Shown here piece by piece: positions 1 through 5,450 of a stretch of DNA of 5,497 nt; within the stretch, counting starts at the first letter, position 1, and each line of letters starts with the position of its first letter. The position numbers and the translations under genes were made by a program. The stretch lies in NCBI GenBank assembly GCA_947168785.1, contig CAMVNL010000185.1, forward strand, positions 1 to 5,497, read 5' to 3'. The notes under the pieces were generated by a model. The model searched no databases. It saw only the letters and a program-made list of their open reading frames with translations, and was not told where the DNA came from. The DNA is from an uncultured Clostridia bacterium. GTDB lineage: Bacteria > Bacillota > Clostridia > Oscillospirales > Acutalibacteraceae.

Positions 1-855
1 GAAGCCGGCGATGGCGCCGATGATGGCGGTTCCCTGGAAGACCACCCGGCCCAGGCCGGCATCATCCTCGATAAATCCATCGCCTCCTCCAACGCCCGTG
101 AGGCGGCCCAGAAGGCGCGGGAGGCCAGCCGGAACAAATCCGGCATCGGCGGCAAGACCCGCATGCCCGACAAGCTGACCGACTGCATCTCCAACGACGC
201 CACCAAGACCGAGATTTTCATCGTGGAGGGAGATTCCGCCGGCGGCTCCGCCGTGGAAGGGCGGAACAGCACCTACCAGGCTATTCTTCCCCTGTGGGGC
301 AAAATGCTGAACGTGGAAAAGGCCCGGGCCGACAAGATCTACGGTAACGACAAGCTGACCCCCGTGGTGGTGTCCCTCGGCACCGGCATCGGCGAGAACT
401 TCGACATTGAAAAGCTCCGCTACGACAAGATCGTCATTATGGCGGATGCCGACGTGGACGGTTCCCATATCCGCACGCTGCTGCTGACCTTCTTCTTCCG
501 GTACATGCCGGAGCTGATCGAGACCGGCCACATCTATCTGGCCCAGCCGCCGCTGTTCCGTATTTCAAAGGGCAAGACCCACTACGACGCCTTCACCGAC
601 GAGGAGAAGGCGGAATACATTGAAAAACTGGGCGGCAACGCCGACGTGCAGCGTTATAAAGGTCTTGGTGAAATGGACCCCAGCCAGCTGTGGGAGACCA
701 CCCTTGACCCTGACAGCCGCACGCTTTTGAAGGTGACCATGGCGGACGCCGAGCTGGCGGACGAGACCTTCACCATGCTGATGGGCGAGGAAGTGGAGCC
801 CCGCCGGGAATTCATTGAAGAAAACGCGGTCTACGCGAAGGATCTGGATATTTAA
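1..855 (+). CDS. gyrB: DNA gyrase subunit B, C-terminal part (5' end outside window)
   Basis: This is the ATP-hydrolysing subunit of DNA gyrase, which with GyrA introduces negative supercoils into DNA in the cytoplasm. Only the last 284 codons are present: the frame is open from base 1, so the ATG at 163 is internal. Visible are the Toprim motif EGDSAGGSA (window residues 76-84; Glu76 is the expected metal-binding Glu), the second Toprim motif DADVDGSH (149-156), QRYKGLGEM (217-225) and the family-typical ending VEPRREFIEENAVYAKDLDI. The GHKL ATPase domain lies upstream of the window. Two oddities: the first ten residues (EAGDGADDGG) look unlike the usual helix before the LEENP-type segment, and Trp99 stands where E. 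coli has Lys447 and Bacillus has Arg. The partner gyrA follows after 14 bases. A ParE identity is less likely because the neighbouring A subunit carries a gyrase-type box. Confidence 0.97.
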   Translation, partial: EAGDGADDGGSLEDHPAQAGIILDKSIASSNAREAAQKAREASRNKSGIGGKTRMPDKLTDCISNDATKTEIFIVEGDSAGGSAVEGRNSTYQAILPLWGKMLNVEKARADKIYGNDKLTPVVVSLGTGIGENFDIEKLRYDKIVIMADADVDGSHIRTLLLTFFFRYMPELIETGHIYLAQPPLFRISKGKTHYDAFTDEEKAEYIEKLGGNADVQRYKGLGEMDPSQLWETTLDPDSRTLLKVTMADAELADETFTMLMGEEVEPRREFIEENAVYAKDLDI

Positions 856-860
856 GGAGG
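854..860 (+). promoter_or_regulatory. Ribosome binding site of gyrA
   Basis: AAGGAGG is a near-perfect Shine-Dalgarno sequence, nine bases before the ATG at 870. It overlaps the gyrB stop codon (TAA, 853-855), so termination on gyrB brings ribosomes straight onto the gyrA start. This suggests translational coupling and balanced subunit production. It also fixes the gyrA start. Confidence 0.9.
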
Positions 861-869
861 CGCGGACAA

Positions 870-3461
870 ATGGCAAAGAGAGAAGTAGAAAACAAACGCT
901 GGCCGGAGGACCACGAGACCAATATCCAGCCCGTGGAAATCGTCAGCGAGGTCCGCACCAGCATGCTGCAATACGCCATGAGCGTATTGGTCAGCCGGGC
1001 GATCCCCGACGTGCGCGACGGCCTCAAGCCCGTGCACCGGCGCATTCTTTACACCATGTATGAAAATAACCTGACGCCGGATAAGGCCTACCGCAAGTGC
1101 GCCGATACGGTGGGTACCGTGCTGGGCCGCTATCACCCCCACGGCGACGCCTCCGTGTACGACGCCATGGTGCGCATGGTGCAGCCCTTTTCGCTGCGCT
1201 ATCCGCTGATCGACGGCCACGGCAACTTCGGTAATATCGACGGCTACCCCGCCGCCGCCTACCGGTACACGGAAAGCCGCATGAACCGCCTGTCGCTCCA
1301 CATGCTGGACGATATCAACAAGGAGACCGTTGATTTCCTGCCCAACTACGACGACCGTCTGAAAGAGCCGGAGGTGCTGCCCGTGCGCTTCCCCCAGCTG
1401 CTGGTAAACGGCTCTTCCGGTATCGCCGTGGGTATGGCCACGGAGATCCCCCCGCATAATCTCGGAGAAGTGATCGACGGCATGTGCTGCCTGATCGACA
1501 ACCCGGACGCGGACCTGGCGGAGATCTGCCAGTATATCAAGGGACCGGACTTTCCCACCGGCGGCGTCATCATGGGCCGGGCGGGCATCCGCGCCGCCTA
1601 CGCCACCGGCCGGGGCAAAATCACCCTGCGGGGCAAGGCGGAGATCGAAGAGGTCAAGAACGGCAAGTTCCGCATCGTGATCACCGAGATCCCCTATAAA
1701 GTGCGCAAAAAGGATCTGGTCAAAAAAATCTACGACTACGCCGTCGACAAGAAGATCGAGGGCATCGAGGACGTGGTGGACTACTCCTCCGAGCGGGACG
1801 GCGGTATGCGGATCGTGGTGGACCTGAAAAAGGACGCCAACCCCCAGGTGGTGCTGAACAAGCTCTATACCTACACGGAGCTGCAGACCACCTTCGGCGC
1901 GATCCTCATCGCCCTGGCGGACGGCAAGCCCCAGGTGCTGACGCTGAAGGAGATGCTGCAAAGGGCCATCGACTTCCAGTGCGAGATTATCCGCCGCCGG
2001 ACCATGTTCGACCGCCGCAAGGCCGCCGAGCGGGCCCACATTCTGGAAGGCCTGAAGATCGCCCTTGACTTTATCGACGAGGTGATCGAGATCATCCGTT
2101 CCAGCGCCACCATTCCGGAGTCAAAAGAGGCCCTTTCGCAGCGTTTCGGCCTGGACGACGTGCAGACCACCGCCATCGTGCAGATGCAGTTAGGGCGGCT
2201 GGCAGGTCTGGAAAAACAGAAGATTCTGGACGAGCTGCAGGAAAAGCTGGATTTCATCAAGAAGTGCGACGAGATTCTCGGCAGCCATGAGATGGTGCTG
2301 GATATCGTCAAGACCGACGCGCTGAACCTGCGGGATTCCTTCAGCGACGACCGCCGCACCGAGATCTCGGAGGTGGCCGGCGAAGTGGATATCGAGGACC
2401 TGATCCCCGAAGAGGAGTGCGTCTTCACCATGACCCGCATGGGCTATATCAAACGCATGAGCGCCGACGAATACCGCATTCAGAAGAAGGGCGGCCGTGG
2501 CAAGATCGGCATCACCCGCCGGGAGGAGGACGAGGTGGATACCATGTTCACCTGCTCCACCCACGACAACCTGATGTTCCTCTCCTCCAAGGGCCGGGCC
2601 TATAAGCTGAAGGGCTATGAGATCCCCGAGGGCAGCCGGACCAGCAAGGGCCTGAACGTGGTGAACATTCTTCCGCTGGAGCCGGAGGAGAAGATCTCCG
2701 CCATGCTGGACGTGCCGGACGACCGGGACGACAAGTTTGTGTGCATGATCACCCGCAACGGCGTTATCAAGCGCACGGAGCTGACCAACTTCCGCAATAT
2801 CCGCCGCAGCGGCATCATCGCCATCAACCTTGACGAGGGCGACGAGCTGATCGACGTGCGGATCACCGAAGGCAGCGACGACCTGTACGTGGCCACGAAG
2901 AAGGGTATGGGCATCCGCTTCAACGAGCAGGACGCCAGAGCCATCGGCCGCGCAGCCAGAGGCGTGAAGGCCATCAGCTTCAAATACCCCGACGACGAAG
3001 TGGTCGCCATGGAGATCCTGAAGGAGGGCGACGGCGGCAAGCTGCTGACCGTTTCCGCCGAGGGCATCGGCCGCAAGAGCGACTATGCCGATTACCGCAT
3101 TCAGGGACGCGGCGGCTACGGTACCATCAACTACCGCACAGAGCGCTTCGGCGACGTGGCGGCTGTCCGCGTGGTCTATGATGACGACGACGCGATCCTT
3201 ATTACCGAAAGCGGCGTGATGATCCGCGTTTCCTGCGGCGAGATCCGTGAGTGCGCCAGACCCAGCAAGGGCGTCATTCTGATGAAGCTGAACGAGGGCG
3301 ACCGCGTTATCACCCTGACCACCGCCAAAAAGAGCGAGGAAGAACCCGCCGACGCCCTGCCCGAAGATCACGGCGCGGACGCGGAGACAGAAACCGACGT
3401 TGAAACCGACGCGCAGCCCTTGACTGACGCGGAAAAAGAGGAAACGGAAGACGCGGAGTGA
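870..3461 (+). CDS. gyrA: DNA gyrase subunit A
   Basis: This 863-residue protein is the breakage-reunion subunit of DNA gyrase; it forms an A2B2 complex with GyrB and wraps DNA. Order of parts: winged-helix/tower region with the catalytic tyrosine Tyr133 in AAAYRYTESRM (E. coli Tyr122 by the constant offset of 11), GSSGIAVGMATEIPPHNL near residues 182-199, a coiled-coil dimer gate, then a beta-pinwheel C-terminal domain from about residue 505. The gyrase box is QKKGGRG at 538-544, a conservative variant of QRRGGRG, which favours gyrase over ParC. In the quinolone-binding region Ala94 replaces E. coli Ser83, Asp98 matches Asp87 and His117 replaces Gln106. The last 41 residues (823-863) are strongly acidic, with 19 Asp/Glu. 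Length fits the family (about 820-880). The start is set by the AAGGAGG site. Co-transcription with gyrB is near certain from the 14-base gap. Confidence 0.98.
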   Translation: MAKREVENKRWPEDHETNIQPVEIVSEVRTSMLQYAMSVLVSRAIPDVRDGLKPVHRRILYTMYENNLTPDKAYRKCADTVGTVLGRYHPHGDASVYDAMVRMVQPFSLRYPLIDGHGNFGNIDGYPAAAYRYTESRMNRLSLHMLDDINKETVDFLPNYDDRLKEPEVLPVRFPQLLVNGSSGIAVGMATEIPPHNLGEVIDGMCCLIDNPDADLAEICQYIKGPDFPTGGVIMGRAGIRAAYATGRGKITLRGKAEIEEVKNGKFRIVITEIPYKVRKKDLVKKIYDYAVDKKIEGIEDVVDYSSERDGGMRIVVDLKKDANPQVVLNKLYTYTELQTTFGAILIALADGKPQVLTLKEMLQRAIDFQCEIIRRRTMFDRRKAAERAHILEGLKIALDFIDEVIEIIRSSATIPESKEALSQRFGLDDVQTTAIVQMQLGRLAGLEKQKILDELQEKLDFIKKCDEILGSHEMVLDIVKTDALNLRDSFSDDRRTEISEVAGEVDIEDLIPEEECVFTMTRMGYIKRMSADEYRIQKKGGRGKIGITRREEDEVDTMFTCSTHDNLMFLSSKGRAYKLKGYEIPEGSRTSKGLNVVNILPLEPEEKISAMLDVPDDRDDKFVCMITRNGVIKRTELTNFRNIRRSGIIAINLDEGDELIDVRITEGSDDLYVATKKGMGIRFNEQDARAIGRAARGVKAISFKYPDDEVVAMEILKEGDGGKLLTVSAEGIGRKSDYADYRIQGRGGYGTINYRTERFGDVAAVRVVYDDDDAILITESGVMIRVSCGEIRECARPSKGVILMKLNEGDRVITLTTAKKSEEEPADALPEDHGADAETETDVETDAQPLTDAEKEETEDAE

Positions 3462-3500
3462 TCCGCAGGAGCCGCCATCAAATGATCGTGGGGAAAGATT
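3462..3500 (+). promoter_or_regulatory. gyrA-lcp gap with ribosome binding site
   Basis: The 39-base gap holds a G-rich stretch, GGGGAAAG (3490-3497), just before the ATG at 3501. It is a moderate Shine-Dalgarno match, much weaker than that of gyrA. No terminator-like hairpin with a T run and no clear promoter is visible, so read-through from gyrA is the simplest reading. The out-of-frame ATG at 3482 has no reading frame of interest. Confidence 0.5.
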
Positions 3501-4670
3501 ATGGAAAAGAGTAAGACAAACAAGGTACTGAAAATTACGCTGATCGCGCTGATCGTGCTGGTTCTGGTGTTCGCGGCCGTGGTCGTGTTCCGGTTCGTGA
3601 TCCCGCTGACGAAGATGTATAACGAGCTGGAGGTGCAGACGGAAGCGCCGGTGACCCAGGTGGAATACGTGGACGTGACGGAGCCGGAGGACGAGCCGGA
3701 GGTCGTGCGGTCCCTCAGCGAGCTGCGCAGCGCGGACGACCTTTCCACCGCCCTGCGGGAGTGGAGCGACAACACCGAGCAGGACGTGCTGATGAAATCG
3801 AAAAAGGTGATCAACTTCCTGCTGATCGGCGGCGACGACCATCAGGAGCTGGCGGACGTGCTGATGCTGGTATCCCTTAATAAGGACACCAAGAAGATCT
3901 ATCTCAACTCCATCATGCGCGACAGCTACACGTATATCCCCATCAAAAACAAGGAGATCTACGGCAAGATCAACTCCGTGTATATGTACGGCGGCGCGCA
4001 GCTGGTGAAGGCCACGGTGGAGCGCAACTTCAAGATCGACGTGGATTACTACGTTTCCGTGAACTACGATATGTTTATGGATATCATCAACACGCTGGGC
4101 GGCGTTCAGCTGGACGTGCAGGAATATGAGGCCCGTGCCGTGGAAACGGATCAGCTCTTCATCGACCTGGCGGAACACTTCAATTTGGAGGCCGAGTGCC
4201 CCTACGGCGAACAGGTGACGCTGAACGGCATTCAGGCCCTGACCTTCTGCCGCATCCGCCACTGCGACGTGGACGCGGATATCAGCCGGACCCGCCGCCA
4301 GCGGCAGTTCATCTCCGCGCTGATCGACCGCTCGAAGGACGTCACCATGGATCAGCTGGATCAGATCCTGAATCAGTTCTCCGCCTATATCCGTACCGAC
4401 GCCAGCAAGAGCGAGCTGGCGCAGCTGGCCTCGCAGGCCATTCTCAACCATTGGGCCGACTATGAGATCGTGGCCAACACCTTCCCGCAGGAGGAAGAGC
4501 GGCTGGATTACAACGGCTTTTCCTGGGTGTGGATCGTGGACTATCCTCTGGCCGCCTATCACATGCAGAACCTGATTTACGGCGAATCCAACATCATTTT
4601 AGAAGAGGACCGGGTCTCCGTCATCGACATCATGCAGCGCACCGGCGACACCGGCGTCGCCGCGCCGTAG
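3501..4670 (+). CDS. LytR-CpsA-Psr (LCP) family cell-wall glycopolymer ligase
   Basis: LCP enzymes transfer glycopolymers (teichoic acids, capsule and similar) from undecaprenyl-linked precursors to peptidoglycan outside the membrane. The 389-residue protein has a short lysine-rich cytoplasmic start, one membrane segment (about residues 9-36) acting as uncleaved signal anchor, an acidic spacer (about 45-95), then the LCP domain (about 103-280). Family signatures: NFLLIGGDD (105-113), ADVLMLVSLN (118-127), SIMRD with Arg140 (137-141), KINSVYMYGG (156-165), VDYYVSVNYD (181-190), LGGVQLDV (199-206), LNGIQALTFCRIRH with Arg251 and Arg253 (241-254), and ISRTRRQRQ (261-269). The usual Arg of the RSDT motif is Leu117 and the GTDSR arginine appears to be His114, with a shortened loop between, so substrate contacts may differ. 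Three cysteines (233, 250, 255) lie in the outer domain. The C-terminal 110 residues have no domain I recognise. The TAG stop sits inside a repeat. The specific substrate cannot be told from sequence. Confidence 0.93.
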   Translation: MEKSKTNKVLKITLIALIVLVLVFAAVVVFRFVIPLTKMYNELEVQTEAPVTQVEYVDVTEPEDEPEVVRSLSELRSADDLSTALREWSDNTEQDVLMKSKKVINFLLIGGDDHQELADVLMLVSLNKDTKKIYLNSIMRDSYTYIPIKNKEIYGKINSVYMYGGAQLVKATVERNFKIDVDYYVSVNYDMFMDIINTLGGVQLDVQEYEARAVETDQLFIDLAEHFNLEAECPYGEQVTLNGIQALTFCRIRHCDVDADISRTRRQRQFISALIDRSKDVTMDQLDQILNQFSAYIRTDASKSELAQLASQAILNHWADYEIVANTFPQEEERLDYNGFSWVWIVDYPLAAYHMQNLIYGESNIILEEDRVSVIDIMQRTGDTGVAAP

Positions 4671-4687
4671 CACGGCGCCTCGCGCCG
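4643..4687 (+). repeat. Cluster of three GC-rich hairpins across the lcp stop codon
   Basis: Three perfect inverted repeats follow each other. CGGCGAC (4643-4649) pairs with GTCGCCG (4656-4662). GCGCCGT (4662-4668) pairs with ACGGCGC (4672-4678), with the TAG stop at its base and loop. CGGCGC (4673-4678) pairs with GCGCCG (4682-4687). The second and third share an arm, so they cannot form together. No T run follows, so this is not a classic terminator. It may stabilise the mRNA 3' end, or simply be the edge of the repeat block. Confidence 0.7.
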
Positions 4688-4809
4688 GGTTAGTGGCTAG
4701 TGGTTAGTGGCTAGTGGCTAGTGGCTAGTGGTTAGTGACTAGTGGTTAGTAGCACGGCGCCTCGCGCCGTTTTAGTGGCTAGTTGCTAGTAGCACGGCGC
4801 CTTGCGCCG
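4668..4809 (+). repeat. Composite repeat block: three hairpin units joined by heptamers
   Basis: The 20-base unit TAGCACGGCGCCTCGCGCCG occurs at 4668-4687, 4750-4769 and 4790-4809; the third copy differs by one base (CTT for CTC in the loop). Each holds the perfect stem CGGCGC/GCGCCG with a three-base loop. The second copy is followed by TTTT (4770-4773) and could act as a weak intrinsic terminator. The units are linked by TAGTGGY heptamers. The first unit contains the lcp stop codon. No coding function is apparent. Confidence 0.85.
4691..4753 (+). repeat. Tandem heptamer array TAGTGGY
   Basis: Eight consecutive 7-base units run from 4691 to 4746: TAGTGGC four times, TAGTGGT three times and TAGTGAC once. 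A variant TAGTAGC (4747-4753) leads into the next hairpin unit. Two further units (4773-4786) plus another TAGTAGC (4787-4793) sit between hairpin copies 2 and 3. The period is exact, typical of a slippage-prone microsatellite, so copy number probably varies between strains. Confidence 0.92.
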
Positions 4810-4812
4810 TTA

Positions 4813-4834
4813 AAGATCTTAGATCTAAGGTCTT
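4813..4834. repeat. 22-base palindrome centred on TTAGATCTAA
   Basis: Two 11-base arms meet without a spacer, and 10 of 11 pairs are Watson-Crick; the exception is T4817 with G4830. It lies between the hairpin-heptamer block and the terminator and is followed by TATATAT. It could be an operator for a dimeric regulator or part of the 3' RNA fold. No neighbouring gene points to either. Confidence 0.7.
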
Positions 4835-4847
4835 ATATATCGGCAAC

Positions 4848-4904
4848 AACCAAAAATAGGATAAACCGGCGGGGCTCAACGGCTTCGCCGGTTTTATTTT
4901 GGTT
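4848..4904 (+). terminator. Intrinsic terminator, probably bidirectional
   Basis: The core stem is AAACCGGCG (4863-4871) with CGCCGGTTT (4886-4894). The 14-base loop can pair further through G-T and G-C pairs, and TTTTATTTT follows (4892-4900). This is a classic rho-independent terminator and probably ends the gyrB-gyrA-lcp transcript, about 190 bases after the lcp stop. Outside the core, AACCAAAA (4848-4855) is the inverse of TTTTGGTT (4897-4904), so the opposite strand also reads a hairpin followed by a T-rich stretch. Confidence 0.85.
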
Positions 4905-4916
4905 CAATCAACGCAA

Positions 4917-4938
4917 CTTGCCCACCTCAGGTCAAAAA
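4917..4938 (+). repeat. Outlying copy of the 21-22 base direct repeat
   Basis: ACTTGCCCACCTCAGGTCAA (4917-4936) matches ACTTACCCACCCCGGTCAA in the main array (from 5290) apart from one added base and two substitutions. It lies on the far side of the fold-back element, about 300 bases from the main array. It suggests that the array once extended further left, or that the fold-back element sits within it. Confidence 0.65.
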
Positions 4939-5006
4939 AATTGATTCATCACGGAAAATTGTGGGATGCAGCAATCAGAATCTGTTGAGGCAACGAGATT
5001 TCCTTT

Positions 5007-5156
5007 GCAGCGCGGCACCTCAGTACCGCTGTTTCCCTAAGTATTATTCAGCAAACTGAAAAATCGGCTGAACCGTTTTATCTCAGACAACATCTTCTTT
5101 TCCGGTTAGCAAAAAAGGTTGTTTACGTCACGAGCGGCACTGAGGTGCCGCGCTGC
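5007..5156. repeat. Inner inverted repeat pair, each arm itself a hairpin
   Basis: The arms 5007-5030 and 5133-5156 differ at one position in 24. Each arm is also palindromic: GCGGCAC-TGAG-GTGCCGC at 5134-5151 is perfect, and GCGGCAC-CTCA-GTACCGC at 5012-5029 has one mismatch. The arms therefore resemble both inverted and direct copies of one hairpin. The 102 bases between them are AT-rich, with only a weak hairpin around CGGCTGAACCG (5065-5075). Confidence 0.85.
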
Positions 5157-5160
5157 CGGA

Positions 5161-5196
5161 GTTGTCAATAACCCCACGATTTGTTGACAACAAATC
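5161..5196. repeat. Overlapping palindromes, operator-like
   Basis: GATTTGTTG (5178-5186) and CAACAAATC (5188-5196) form a perfect 19-base palindrome around A5187. Overlapping it, GTTGTCAA (5161-5168) is the exact inverse of TTGACAAC (5184-5191). The two structures compete for the same bases. The block lies between the inner and outer arms of the fold-back element. A dimeric DNA-binding protein could recognise the 19-base palindrome, but no regulator gene is in view. Confidence 0.7.
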
Positions 5197-5230
5197 CCAC
5201 AATTATTCGTGATGATCCAAAAAATTTATC

Positions 5231-5446
5231 CATCCCCCGGTCAAAAAACATACCACCCCGGTCAAAAACCATACCACCCCGGTCAAAAAACTTACCCACC
5301 CCGGTCAATAACCATACCACCCCGGTCAATAACCATACCACCCCGGTCAAAAACCATACCACCCCCGGTCAAATTATTTAACAAAACCGGTAAGATTTTT
5401 TTACAAACCCTGTCAGATTTTCTTACAGACCCTGTCAAAAAAATTG
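5231..5446 (+). repeat. Iteron-like direct repeat array, about ten units of 21-22 bases
   Basis: Seven strong units share the core CCCCGGTCAAWAAC; their GGTCAA cores start at 5239, 5260, 5281, 5303, 5324, 5345 and 5367, a spacing of 21, 21, 22, 21, 21 and 22. Three diverged units of exactly 22 bases follow in phase (5381-5402, 5403-5424, 5425-5446), with cores CCGGTAAG, CCTGTCAG and CCTGTCAA. The period is close to two helical turns, so equivalent positions face the same side of the DNA. Units abut without variable spacers, so it is not CRISPR. Mixed 21- and 22-base periods break any reading frame, which argues against coding. A protein-binding array or simple tandem duplication are both possible. 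Confidence 0.9.
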
Positions 5447-5450
5447 ACAC

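Larger units (their letters stand above)
4943..5218. mobile_element. Fold-back (MITE-like) element with nested inverted repeats
   Basis: Outer arms 4941-4967 and 5194-5220 are inverted copies matching at 23 of 27 positions, sharing TCATCACG and AATTGTGGGAT. Inner arms 5007-5030 and 5133-5156 match at 23 of 24. The stretches between the tiers are of similar length (39 and 37 bases) but diverged. The whole could fold into one long hairpin or cruciform. AAAAAATT flanks it on both sides (4935-4942 and 5219-5226), resembling an 8-base target duplication, though A-rich flanks make chance agreement possible. There is no transposase, so mobility would need one in trans. Alternatives are a structured RNA or a binding region. 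The inverted repeats are certain; the mobile-element reading is not. Confidence 0.5.

Noticed and set aside
852..2039. 395-codon open frame on the minus strand within gyrA
   Set aside because: It is a shadow of gyrA with the same His/Val-rich composition, and no ribosome binding site or family resemblance was seen.
870..3461. Identification of the A subunit as ParC (topoisomerase IV)
   Set aside because: The QKKGGRG gyrase box and the close linkage to gyrB in Clostridia-type order favour GyrA.
2190..4562. 790-codon open frame on the minus strand across gyrA and lcp
   Set aside because: It is antisense to two well-recognised genes, rich in Val/His/Leu/Gly as expected from reverse reading of GC-rich codons, and shows no known motif.
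4755..4773. Hairpin copy 2 plus TTTT as the main operon terminator
   Set aside because: The stem is only 6-7 pairs and the T run short; the hairpin at 4863-4900 is a much better terminator. It may be a weak partial one.
5226..5234. DnaA box
   Set aside because: TTATCCATC matches the consensus at only 7 of 9 positions and stands alone, so it cannot by itself mark an origin.
5231..5446. CRISPR array
   Set aside because: The 21-22 base units abut directly with no variable spacers, and there are no cas genes nearby.
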